From positions 23,674 to 87,673 of the forward strand of contig DAOTOJ010000001.1 of NCBI GenBank assembly GCA_035451285.1: DNA of 64,000 nt. The letters run 5' to 3'. The stretch comes from DAOTOJ01 sp035451285. GTDB taxonomy: Bacteria; Patescibacteriota; Minisyncoccia; UBA6257; Brennerbacteraceae. Each line of letters starts with the position of its first letter. The first letter of the stretch is position 1. This document shows positions 7,236-15,732 of the stretch, piece by piece. Below the pieces are notes generated by a model. It was given only the letters and a program-made list of their open reading frames with translations, did not search any database and had not been told where the DNA came from. The position numbers and the translations under genes were made by a program.

Positions 7236-7873
7236 TGGATGATTTAGTTTTTAAAAAGAAAATTTTTTTAAAGATAAATAAAACCCTAAAAAGGCTTTAT
7301 CCCCAAACAAAAATAGCTTTAAATTTTTCAAACCCTTGGGAATTATTAGTTGCTACTATTTTATCAGCTCAGGCAACCGATAAAAAAGTAAATGAAGTAA
7401 CTTCCGATCTTTTCAAAAAGTACAAATCTATTAAAGATTACGCTAAAGCTGATTTAAAAGAATTTGAAAAAGATATTTCTAAAATAAATTATTATAAAAC
7501 AAAAGCTAAAAATATTATTGAATCAGCCCAAATAGTTTTAGAGAAGTTTAACGGCCAGGTGCCGCAAACTATGGAAGAAATGTTAAAATTAAAAGGTGTT
7601 GGCAGAAAAACCGCTAATGTTATTTTAAGCAATGCTTTTTATAAAGATTACGGGATAGTAGTAGATACCCATGTTAAAAGATTTTCTCTAATGTATCATT
7701 TAACAAATAGTTCTGATCCTTTTAAAATTGAACAAGATTTAATGGAAATTGTGCCTAAAAAGGAATGGCGTGAATTTCCTTTAAGGCTTATTTCTTATGG
7801 CAGAGATTATTGCCCCAATAGAGTTCATGACCATCAAAATTGTCCTCTTGAAAAAGTTTTAAATAAAATTTAA
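7235..7873 (+). CDS. nth: endonuclease III without Fe-S cluster ligands
   Basis: A 212-aa DNA glycosylase/AP lyase for base excision repair of oxidised pyrimidines. The helix-hairpin-helix LKGVGRKTANVIL carries the catalytic Lys (K125), and VDTHVKR carries the catalytic Asp (D144). The family normally ends with a C-x6-C-x2-C-x5-C [4Fe-4S] loop. Here only C193 and C203 remain: the second position is H200 and the fourth L209, so a normal cluster cannot form. The rest of the fold is intact, so it is probably an active Fe-S-free enzyme. The start overlaps the previous stop, and the 3' end overlaps the convergent gene by 4 nt. Confidence 0.93.
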   Translation: MDDLVFKKKIFLKINKTLKRLYPQTKIALNFSNPWELLVATILSAQATDKKVNEVTSDLFKKYKSIKDYAKADLKEFEKDISKINYYKTKAKNIIESAQIVLEKFNGQVPQTMEEMLKLKGVGRKTANVILSNAFYKDYGIVVDTHVKRFSLMYHLTNSSDPFKIEQDLMEIVPKKEWREFPLRLISYGRDYCPNRVHDHQNCPLEKVLNKI

Positions 7874-9306
7874 TAAGGAAAAATCTTAGCTTTAAAATAT
7901 TTGTTAGCACTTAACCATTTAAATTCTCCAGAATTATTATCTAGATTTAAGGGATAATCTATTTTTTCTAATGGAATTTCCCAATGATTTATTGGATTTC
8001 TTTTATCAATTTCAACAATTATTAATTTATTATTGGCTATTAATACTAGATACCAATTATTGTTTGTAAAATAAATTTCTTTAATTTGTGAAGAATTTAA
8101 ATTATTAAGCAAAACAATAGTTTCTCCTTTTTGGTATTTAAGGTCGTCAAATACTTCGCTAATAAAGTTTATCTTCAAGGAATCTTTTTCTAAAATTACA
8201 AATTTTTCAAGAGTTGGTTTAATTAGAACTGCGTTTTTAGAAAGAGTTTCAATTTGATTAGTTTTTAAATCAACTAAAACAAGTTGGCCATTTTTTTCCC
8301 ATAAAACGATAAGATTTTTATCTAAATAATTAATATCAGTGTAATTTTTCAAATAATAAATTGGCAAAGCGTAAATTGGGATTGGTTCTTGAGATAAATT
8401 AGCGTAGTTTAGAGAATAAATAAATCCCTGAGTGGTTAAAAATAAGCTGTTATTATTGTTTTCTTTTGAAAAAGCTAAAATATCTTGATAAGGAGTTCTA
8501 TAAAAAGCAAAAGAGTAAGTATTAAAAGCGTACATTTCTTGCGATTTATTAATAATTATTAACTCTTCGTTTTTTAAAGGATTAAAATAAAATTCTAAAT
8601 CAGTTAATTTTGAGCTAGTTTGAGTTAAAAAATTTTGAAAAGCTCTTGAAAGTAAAGTAATTTTATTACTAGTTATTAAAAGCCCGTTGTTATTAGAAGC
8701 TAAAATTAATAAATCCTGTCTATTAGCCGAAATTTTAATATCCTTTACTTTTTGGTTGGCTAATGGAGAATAATCCTGGAAATCAGCTATAAATTTTAAA
8801 GTGGTGGTAGAAGTAGAATCATTTTCCATTAAAGTTGCTTGCCAGATAGCACTTGAAGAGTTTATTAAAAATTCAGTGGAACTTAAAGGATAAAGATTGT
8901 CAAAATTTGAAGCGAAGATTTCAGTTGAAGTTGCTTCGATTCTACTAATTGGTAAAACAATTCGAGTTGCTTTACTAACAGTTAATGGTTCAACTTGCAG
9001 GTATTTGCTCCAATTAAAATTAGTTAGATAAGAAGCTGAAACTTCCACAAAATATTCTTTTGGGACTAAATCAGAAATAAGTACACCATTATATATAATT
9101 GAGTTTTGAGATTGAATAATTTTATTAGCTGCCAGAATGGTTGTTTGTTGGGGAATAGTTTTTAAAAAAATTCCTCCTGCTTTTGTAAACTTTAAATTTT
9201 CAGAATCAAAAATATATCCTTGAGATTTTAAGATAATATAAGGGGCAAAAATTATAAAGCAAATCCCTAAAAAAAATGCTAGAATAGTTCTGGTACTTCT
9301 TTTCAT
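7870..9306 (-). CDS. PEGA-domain-like single-pass membrane protein
   Basis: 478 aa. An N-terminal membrane segment (residues ~8-28) is followed by a region resembling a PEGA domain (~40-120): a GGIFLKTIPQ..TI beginning, a VLISDLVPKEYFVEV middle and an aromatic-rich stretch. The remaining ~350 residues are repeated short beta strands with LLI, LIII and WYLVLIANNKLIIVEI patterns, suggestive of an irregular beta-propeller. No catalytic motif is visible. Convergent with nth (4-nt overlap). A TAAAAT box on the minus strand (9319-9314) lies 7 nt before the start. Function unknown; probably an extracytoplasmic surface protein. Confidence 0.6.
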   Translation of the reverse strand: MKRSTRTILAFFLGICFIIFAPYIILKSQGYIFDSENLKFTKAGGIFLKTIPQQTTILAANKIIQSQNSIIYNGVLISDLVPKEYFVEVSASYLTNFNWSKYLQVEPLTVSKATRIVLPISRIEATSTEIFASNFDNLYPLSSTEFLINSSSAIWQATLMENDSTSTTTLKFIADFQDYSPLANQKVKDIKISANRQDLLILASNNNGLLITSNKITLLSRAFQNFLTQTSSKLTDLEFYFNPLKNEELIIINKSQEMYAFNTYSFAFYRTPYQDILAFSKENNNNSLFLTTQGFIYSLNYANLSQEPIPIYALPIYYLKNYTDINYLDKNLIVLWEKNGQLVLVDLKTNQIETLSKNAVLIKPTLEKFVILEKDSLKINFISEVFDDLKYQKGETIVLLNNLNSSQIKEIYFTNNNWYLVLIANNKLIIVEIDKRNPINHWEIPLEKIDYPLNLDNNSGEFKWLSANKYFKAKIFPY

Positions 9307-9373
9307 TATTTTAATTTTATCATTAAAGATTATTTTTATAAAGAGACCATTTTTTAGTTGGTTAAAATGTTGG

Positions 9374-9401
9374 TTGTAAACTTGAGATATTTTGGTATAA
9401 T
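9374..9401 (+). promoter_or_regulatory. promoter of the DsbA-like gene
   Basis: TTGTAA (9374-9379), 16-nt spacer, TATAAT (9396-9401) with extended -10 TG at 9393-9394. About 33 nt before the ATG at 9435. Confidence 0.6.
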
Positions 9402-9434
9402 CTTTAGTGATTAATAAATTTAAATAGTTTTAAT

Positions 9435-10058
9435 ATGGCTGATAATAAAAATTTTAAAATTAATATCCCTATTGTTATTGGTTTAGTAGTAATTTTAACT
9501 ATTGCCGGTTTATATTTTTTTTCAAGGGATAATAATTCTTTTCAAATTTCTTTGGAAGAAAACGATCATTTCAGGGGGAATAGGGAAGCTTCAGTTATTT
9601 TAGTAGAATATAGCGATTTTAGCTGTCCAGCTTGTGCATATTATTTTCCAATAATTGAAGAATTAATAGCTAATTATAATAATGATTTATTATTTATTTA
9701 CAGGCATTTCCCATTTCATCAAAATTCTTACTCAGCTGCTTTAGCTTCTGAAGCAGCTGGTAAGCAAGGCGCTTTTTGGCAAATGGCGGAAAAACTGTAT
9801 GTTAATCAAGCTAACTGGGCAAATTCTCAAAATCCATTTGAAATTTTTTCTTCTTATGCTGAAGAATTAAATTTAGATATTGAAAAATTTAAAAACGATT
9901 TAAATTCTCAAGAAATTGAACAAAAAGTTAGTAGCGATTTTAATTCTGGAAAGAAATACGGAATAACTTATACCCCTAGTTTTTTCATAAATGGAACATT
10001 GATTGACAATCCTCCTTCTTATGAGGAATTTGCTAAACTTATTGAAAGTGCTAGGTAG
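9435..10058 (+). CDS. DsbA-family thioredoxin-fold protein, membrane-anchored
   Basis: 207 aa. One N-terminal membrane segment (~10-28) anchors a thioredoxin-fold domain on the outside. The active site is C64-P-A-C67 in SDFSCPACAYYFP. The cis-Pro loop reads GITYTPSFFINGT, and the inserted helical part (ASEAAGKQGAFWQMAEKLY) is typical of the DsbA/Thioredoxin_4 group. It would introduce or isomerise disulfides in exported proteins. The Cys-containing surface protein (4535-6589) and thermonuclease (57878-58690) are plausible clients. No DsbB or VKOR partner is in the window. Confidence 0.88.
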   Translation: MADNKNFKINIPIVIGLVVILTIAGLYFFSRDNNSFQISLEENDHFRGNREASVILVEYSDFSCPACAYYFPIIEELIANYNNDLLFIYRHFPFHQNSYSAALASEAAGKQGAFWQMAEKLYVNQANWANSQNPFEIFSSYAEELNLDIEKFKNDLNSQEIEQKVSSDFNSGKKYGITYTPSFFINGTLIDNPPSYEEFAKLIESAR

Positions 10059-10095
10059 TTTTGGGTTTTAATTTTAGAAAGAATTTTTTATTTAT

Positions 10096-10944
10096 ATGGT
10101 AGTTATCAAAGCTGATAATCGAAGAGAAAGATTTAATAAAAATAAAATTATTAATTCACTTTTAAAAATTGGCTTAGAGGAAAATAAAGCCCAAGAAATT
10201 GCCCAACAAGCTAAAGAAGAATTAAAAGGAAAAATCACCACTGATGAAATTTTTAACTTCGTAGCTTCTAAATTAGAAAGCTACAACTTGCTTTATGCTG
10301 GAAAGTATAATCTAAGAAGGGCGATTATGAATCTAGGCCCAACTGGTTATCCTTTTGAAAAGTATATTGCCAAAGTTCTAGATACTTATAATTTTAGCAC
10401 TAAAACCAATCAAGTTTTAAATGGTAAATGTGTTATTCACGAAATTGATGTTCTAGCGCATAAAAATAATGATTTTTATTTTATTGAATGCAAATATCAT
10501 AATACAACCGGAGCCAAGTCGGATGTTAAGGTTCCGCTTTATATTCATTCCAGATTTTTAGATTTAAAAGCTAATCTTAAAAAAAAAGATGAATATAATT
10601 ACAAGATGTGGCTTATTACTAATACCAAGTTTACAACCGAAGCTTTAAAATATGGCGAATGCATGAAAATAAAAATGACCGGTTGGCTTTATCCCGAAGA
10701 CAACAGTTTGGAAAAAATTATTGAAAAAAATAATGCTTACCCCATAAATCTTTTTAAAGGAACATTAAATAATTTTGACTATCAAAAGTTGGCGAAATTA
10801 GATATTTTTCTTTTAAAGGATCTTCTTAAATTTTCTTTGAAAGAGTTAATTTCAAAAACTAAAATTAAAGAAGAGAAACTTTCAAAACTTTATCAATTAG
10901 CTTTAAAACTTTGTCCAACTTATGAAAGTAAAAATAAAAAATAA
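10096..10944 (+). CDS. ATP-cone domain fused to a PD-(D/E)XK endonuclease
   Basis: 282 aa. Residues ~1-85 form an ATP-cone (VIKADNRRERFNKNKI at the start, then KITTDEIFNFV), the nucleotide-sensing module of ribonucleotide reductases and NrdR. Residues ~90-200 form a restriction-endonuclease-like fold with D118 in HEIDVLA and E131-C-K133 in FIECKYH, the D...ExK signature of Mrr-type nucleases. The last ~50 residues (LAKLDIFLLKDLLKFSLKEL) look helix-hairpin-helix-like. A nuclease gated by (d)ATP/ATP is the natural reading, but the biological role is not known to me. It overlaps the glycerate kinase gene by 23 nt. No methyltransferase lies nearby, so it is not a classical restriction system. Confidence 0.82.
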   Translation: MVVIKADNRRERFNKNKIINSLLKIGLEENKAQEIAQQAKEELKGKITTDEIFNFVASKLESYNLLYAGKYNLRRAIMNLGPTGYPFEKYIAKVLDTYNFSTKTNQVLNGKCVIHEIDVLAHKNNDFYFIECKYHNTTGAKSDVKVPLYIHSRFLDLKANLKKKDEYNYKMWLITNTKFTTEALKYGECMKIKMTGWLYPEDNSLEKIIEKNNAYPINLFKGTLNNFDYQKLAKLDIFLLKDLLKFSLKELISKTKIKEEKLSKLYQLALKLCPTYESKNKK

Positions 10945-12211
10945 AAAACAGTTAGCCAAAACAAAACTAAGAAAAGATGTTTTGGAAATTCTTGAAGCAG
11001 GGTTAAATGCAATTCAGCTTAAACCTGTTTTAAAAAATAAAATTAGAGTTAATAAAAACTATTTAATTATTGATAATAATAAATTTGATCTAAATAGTTT
11101 TGAAAAAATAGGAATTATTGGGTTTGGAAAGGGAAGTTTAGAAATTGCCAAATATTTAGAAAATACTTTAAAAAATAGGATAACTGGAGGGGTAATTATT
11201 GATCTTAAAAAAGAAAAATTAAAATATCTTAAAAGTTATCAAGGCACCCACCCTCTGCCTTCTTTTAAAAACCAATTAGCTAGTAAAAAATTAATAACCT
11301 TTGCTAAATCCTTAAATCCTTCAAAAGATTTATTAATTGCTGTAGTTTGTGGAGGTGGTTCAAGTTTATTTTTTGACCCTTTGATAAAACCCAAAGATTT
11401 CGTTTTAATAACTTCTGATCTTTTAAAAAGTGGAGCAGATATTTCTCAAATAAATATTGTTAGAAAACATTTATCAAATATCAAAGGAGGAAAATTTGCC
11501 AAAACTCTTTATCCCTTAAAAACATTAGTTTTAGTTTCTTCGGACGTTATTGGAGATAATCTATCAACAATTGCTTCTGGTCCTTTTTATCCAGATTTTT
11601 CAACTAATCAAGACGCTTTAAAAGTCTTAAAGAAATATCGACTACTGGGAAAATATCAAAACAAACTCAAATTTTCAGAAACAATTAAAGATAGAAAATA
11701 TTTTAAAAACATTAAGCATTTTATTATTTTGAATAATCAAGTTGCTTTAAAAGCTATGGAAATTAAAGCTCAGGAAATTAATTATCAACCAGTGATTTTG
11801 ACAACTAAGTTTAATTGCGAGGCAAAAAATAGTTATCAAAAAATTAAAAAAATGATCAAAGGAAAAACCGCTAAATATAATTTATTTTTATTAGGCGGAG
11901 AAACTTTTGTTAAAGCTCGGGGAGTTGGGAAAGGAGGGAGAAATCAAGAAGCTGTCTTGGGAGCTTTAAAATTTATTAAAGATAATGAACTATTTATTTC
12001 TTGCGCTTCAGATGGGATTGATAATACTCCTTTTGCTGGAGCAATTGCTGATAAACTTACTTTTAAAAATGCTCTTAAATTAGGATTAGAAATTGACGAA
12101 TATTTAAAAAATAATGATTCTTATAGCTTTTTTAAACAAACAAGGGACTATTTATTAACTGGTTTTACAAATAGCAATGTTTCAGATATAATGATTTATT
12201 ATCGAAATTAA
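10922..12211 (+). CDS. glycerate 2-kinase (DUF4147/MOFRL family)
   Basis: 429 aa. It would phosphorylate D-glycerate, by family most often to 2-phosphoglycerate. Visible features: N-terminal DUF4147 with GFGKGSLEIAKYLE, a VCGGGSSLFF glycine motif, GADISQINIVRKHLSNIKGG (the conserved N.VRKHLS.IKGG segment), SSDVIGD..STIASGPFYPD, and the C-terminal MOFRL domain with LLGGETFVKARGVGKGGRNQE and SDGIDNTPFAGA. Length is normal. It is directly followed by PEP synthase and a D-2-hydroxyacid dehydrogenase, linking it to three-carbon metabolism. Confidence 0.9.
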   Translation: MKVKIKNKKQLAKTKLRKDVLEILEAGLNAIQLKPVLKNKIRVNKNYLIIDNNKFDLNSFEKIGIIGFGKGSLEIAKYLENTLKNRITGGVIIDLKKEKLKYLKSYQGTHPLPSFKNQLASKKLITFAKSLNPSKDLLIAVVCGGGSSLFFDPLIKPKDFVLITSDLLKSGADISQINIVRKHLSNIKGGKFAKTLYPLKTLVLVSSDVIGDNLSTIASGPFYPDFSTNQDALKVLKKYRLLGKYQNKLKFSETIKDRKYFKNIKHFIILNNQVALKAMEIKAQEINYQPVILTTKFNCEAKNSYQKIKKMIKGKTAKYNLFLLGGETFVKARGVGKGGRNQEAVLGALKFIKDNELFISCASDGIDNTPFAGAIADKLTFKNALKLGLEIDEYLKNNDSYSFFKQTRDYLLTGFTNSNVSDIMIYYRN

Positions 12212-12230
12212 TAAAAATAAATATAATTTT

Positions 12231-14678
12231 ATGAGAAAAGATATTATTTGGTTTGAAGATTTAACAATAAACGACGTTAATTTAGTTGGGGGGAAAAATG
12301 CTGCTTTAGGAGAAATGTATAGCGAATTACTTAAGGTAGGGATTAAAATTCCTAATGGTTTCGCAATAACCGCCCAAGCTTATAAATATTTTTTAAAATT
12401 TAATGAATTTGATAAAAAAATTGAAGATATTTTAAAGGGTCTAAATACCCACAACACTCGAGATTTAGCTTTGAGGGGTAAAAAAATAAGAGAATTAATA
12501 AAAAGCGGTGTAATGCCTAAAGATTTGGAAGAAAAAATTAAAAATGAATACCAAAAACTTAGTAATTTTTATAAAACGAAAAATGTCGACGTAGCCGTTA
12601 GGTCTTCGGCTACTGCCGAGGATTTGCCAGATGCTTCTTTTGCTGGGCAACAAGAGACTTATTTAAATATTAGAGGAGAACAAGCGCTTATTGAAGCAGT
12701 TAAAAATTCTTTTTCTTCGCTATTTACGGATCGAGCTATTTCTTATAGGTATGATAAAGGTTTTAGCAGCACTGAAGTATTATTGTCAGTTGGAGTTCAA
12801 AAGATGGTTAGAAGTGACAAGGGAAGCTCAGGAGTTGCTTTTACTATTGATACTGAAACTGGTTTTAATAAAGTTATTTTAATAAATGGCAGTTATGGTT
12901 TAGGGGAGTTAGTTGTTAAAGGTCAAGTTACTCCGGATGAATTTGTGGTTTTTAAACCATCTTTAGAAAATAATTTTTACCCGATTATTTCTAAAAACAT
13001 TGGAAAAAAGGAAATTAAAATGATTTATTCAAGAAATTCCCAAAGAGTTCAGCAAACAGAAGTCATTAAAACTTCTATTAGCGAACAACAAAATTTTTGC
13101 TTGACAGATGAAGAGATAATCAAACTTTCTTGGGATTGTTTAAAAATTGAAAAGCATTTTTCTAAAAAACATAAAAGATATAGTCCAATGGATATTGAAT
13201 GGGCAAAAGATGGAATAACTGGTGAAATGTTCATAGTTCAAGCAAGACCTGAAACAGTTCAAGCTTTAAAAAACCCCAATATTTATGAAGAATATATTTT
13301 AAAGCAAAAAGGTAAGTTATTGGTAACAGGCATTGCTATTGGCGCCAAAATTTCAGCTGGCAAGGTAAGAGTTATAAAAGACGTTAAGCAAATCAGTGAG
13401 TTTCGAAAAGGTGAAATTTTAGTAACCGAAGTAACTGATCCTGATTGGGAGCCGATTATGAAAATAGCTTCTGGAATTATTACTGATAAAGGCGGTAGGA
13501 CTTCGCACGCGGCAATTGTCTCGAGGGAATTAGGTGTCAATTGTATAGTTGGTGCCAATGATGCTACTTCAGTTTTAAAAACTGGCCAAATGATAACCAT
13601 TGATTGTTCTTCGGGAACAATTGGTAATGTTTACGAAGGAAGACTTAATTTTGAAGTCAAGAAGCACGAACTTAAAAAACTTAAAGATCCTAAAGTAAAA
13701 ATTTCAATTAATATTGGTTCCCCTGATGAAGCTTTTAAATATCATAATTTGCCGGTTAAAGGAGTGGGACTTGGAAGATTGGAATTTATTATTGCTTCTC
13801 AAATTCAAATTCATCCCAATGTTTTAATTGATTACCCACGAATAAAAAATGGAGCTTTGAAATTTAATAATCAAACTAAAAAAGATTTAGAAAGTTTAAT
13901 TAATAAAATAGATCAATTGACAATTGGCTATAGTAATAAGCAAGATTTTTATGTTGATAAATTGACTTTTGGAATAGCTAAAATAGCTGCTGCTTTTTGG
14001 CCTAACGAAGTAATTATTAGATTTTCTGATTTTAAAACCAATGAATACGCGACTTTAACTGGCGGCAATTTATATGAACCATTTGAAGAAAATCCAATGA
14101 TTGGTTGGCGCGGAGCTTCTCGTTATTACCATCCTAATTTTGAAAAAGCTTTTGGATTAGAATGTCAAGCGCTAAAAAATGTCAGAGAAAAAATGGGATT
14201 TATTAATGTAGTTCCAATGGTTCCTTTTTGTAGAACCATTGAAGAAGCTCAAAAAGTGCTTAAAATTATGGCCAAATATGGACTTAAACGAGGACAACTT
14301 GTAAAAAATTCTAAAGAATCAACATTAAAGGTTTATGTAATGGCTGAAATACCTTCAAATGCAATTTTAGCTAAGGATTTTTTAAAATATTTTGATGGAA
14401 TGAGTATTGGTTCTAATGATTTAACTCAGTTAGTGTTAGGAATTGACAGAGATTCAACTATTATTAGTGGAATAGGCAATGAAAATAATCAAGCTGTCAA
14501 AGAAACTATTAAAGACATTATTAAAGAATGCCGTAAACAAAAAAAATATAGCGGAATTTGTGGACAAGCGCCAAGCGATTTTCCCCAATTTGCTAAATTT
14601 TTACAACAAATTGGTATTGAAGCAATTAGCCTAAATCCTGATAGTATTATCAAAACAATTATTGCCCTAACAAATTAA
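12231..14678 (+). CDS. ppsA: phosphoenolpyruvate synthase
   Basis: 815 aa (E. coli 792). Converts pyruvate plus ATP to PEP, AMP and phosphate; in reduced organisms it can run toward pyruvate. Domains in order: ATP-grasp-like N-domain (VGGKNAALGEMY, VAVRSSATAEDLPDASFAG), the swivelling domain with the phosphohistidine H426 in GGRTSHAAIVSREL, and the TIM-barrel PEP/pyruvate domain with SIGSNDLTQLVLGIDRD and the Cys-containing GICGQAPSD. All catalytic signatures are present. It lies 19 nt after the glycerate kinase and 16 nt before a dehydrogenase, probably one operon. Confidence 0.96.
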   Translation: MRKDIIWFEDLTINDVNLVGGKNAALGEMYSELLKVGIKIPNGFAITAQAYKYFLKFNEFDKKIEDILKGLNTHNTRDLALRGKKIRELIKSGVMPKDLEEKIKNEYQKLSNFYKTKNVDVAVRSSATAEDLPDASFAGQQETYLNIRGEQALIEAVKNSFSSLFTDRAISYRYDKGFSSTEVLLSVGVQKMVRSDKGSSGVAFTIDTETGFNKVILINGSYGLGELVVKGQVTPDEFVVFKPSLENNFYPIISKNIGKKEIKMIYSRNSQRVQQTEVIKTSISEQQNFCLTDEEIIKLSWDCLKIEKHFSKKHKRYSPMDIEWAKDGITGEMFIVQARPETVQALKNPNIYEEYILKQKGKLLVTGIAIGAKISAGKVRVIKDVKQISEFRKGEILVTEVTDPDWEPIMKIASGIITDKGGRTSHAAIVSRELGVNCIVGANDATSVLKTGQMITIDCSSGTIGNVYEGRLNFEVKKHELKKLKDPKVKISINIGSPDEAFKYHNLPVKGVGLGRLEFIIASQIQIHPNVLIDYPRIKNGALKFNNQTKKDLESLINKIDQLTIGYSNKQDFYVDKLTFGIAKIAAAFWPNEVIIRFSDFKTNEYATLTGGNLYEPFEENPMIGWRGASRYYHPNFEKAFGLECQALKNVREKMGFINVVPMVPFCRTIEEAQKVLKIMAKYGLKRGQLVKNSKESTLKVYVMAEIPSNAILAKDFLKYFDGMSIGSNDLTQLVLGIDRDSTIISGIGNENNQAVKETIKDIIKECRKQKKYSGICGQAPSDFPQFAKFLQQIGIEAISLNPDSIIKTIIALTN

Positions 14679-14694
14679 TTAATCTTAAAATTTA

Positions 14695-15720
14695 ATGAAA
14701 CTTGTTTTTTTTGAGATAGAAGATTGGGAAAAAGAATATATTTCAAAAAATTTGAAAATTTCAAAAGATTTAGAGCTTTTATTTTATAATGAAAAATTTG
14801 ATAAAAAGTTGATAACTAATGATGTTTTGGGAATTTCAGTTTTTGTTGGTTCAACAATAGATGAGAGTATTTTAGAAGTTGCTCCTAATTTAAAATTTAT
14901 TACCACTCGTTCAACTGGTTTTGATCATTTAAAATCTGATTTATTAATAGAAAAGGGAGTAAAATTGGGTTATGTTCCTGGTTATGGCGATAATACTGTT
15001 GCTGAATTTGCTTTTGGGTTGTTACTGGCTGTTAATCGCCATATTTACGAAGCTTTTGATAGAATTAAAGAAAATCGAGATTTTTCAATAGAAGGTTTGG
15101 AAGGATTTGACCTGAAAGATAAAACAATTGGAATTATTGGTACTGGCAGAATTGGCAAAGAAATGATTAAAATTTCCAAAGGTTTTCAAATGAATATTAT
15201 GGCTTATGATTTATATCCTAATTTGGAATTAGCTAAAGAACTTGATTTTCGATACGTTTCTTTTGATGAATTATTAGCTAACTCTGATGTTATATCTTTG
15301 CATATTCCCTATACCAAAGAAAATCATTATTTAATAAACGAAGAGAATATTTCCAAAATTAAAAAAGGGGCGATTTTGATAAACACTTCTCGTGGAGCAC
15401 TGGTAGATTCCAAAGCCTTAATTAAAGGATTAAACGAGGGAATTCTAAGAGGTGTTGGTTTAGATGTTTTAGATGGAGAAAAAGAAACTTTTGAGGAAAG
15501 ATCATTAGTGCTTTATGGTAATCTTCAAAAAGATGACATTTTAAATATTTTAGAAAACAATGTATTAATTAATACCTCGAATGTAATCATTACTCCTCAC
15601 ATTGCCTTTTTTACTAAAGAAGCTCAAATTAGGATTTTAAACACTGATTTAGCCAATATTGAAAGCTTTTTTGAAAACTTTGAAATGAAATTTCCAATTC
15701 CTCTTTTAAAAAGTAATTAA
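14695..15720 (+). CDS. D-2-hydroxyacid dehydrogenase (D-lactate dehydrogenase-like)
   Basis: 341 aa, NAD-dependent. The Rossmann motif is GIIGTGRIGKEM with D (AYDLYP) at the end of strand 2, typical for NAD preference. The catalytic triad is visible as R in INTSRGALVD, E in LDVLDGEKE and H in ITPHIAFFT. The N-terminal half (TTRSTGFDHLK, NTVAEFAFGLLLAVNR) and length fit the D-LDH/hydroxyacid family. Substrate could be pyruvate (D-lactate production) or hydroxypyruvate (to glycerate, feeding the kinase two genes upstream). The sequence alone does not decide. Confidence 0.9.
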   Translation: MKLVFFEIEDWEKEYISKNLKISKDLELLFYNEKFDKKLITNDVLGISVFVGSTIDESILEVAPNLKFITTRSTGFDHLKSDLLIEKGVKLGYVPGYGDNTVAEFAFGLLLAVNRHIYEAFDRIKENRDFSIEGLEGFDLKDKTIGIIGTGRIGKEMIKISKGFQMNIMAYDLYPNLELAKELDFRYVSFDELLANSDVISLHIPYTKENHYLINEENISKIKKGAILINTSRGALVDSKALIKGLNEGILRGVGLDVLDGEKETFEERSLVLYGNLQKDDILNILENNVLINTSNVIITPHIAFFTKEAQIRILNTDLANIESFFENFEMKFPIPLLKSN

Positions 15721-15732
15721 ATCATTAAAAAT

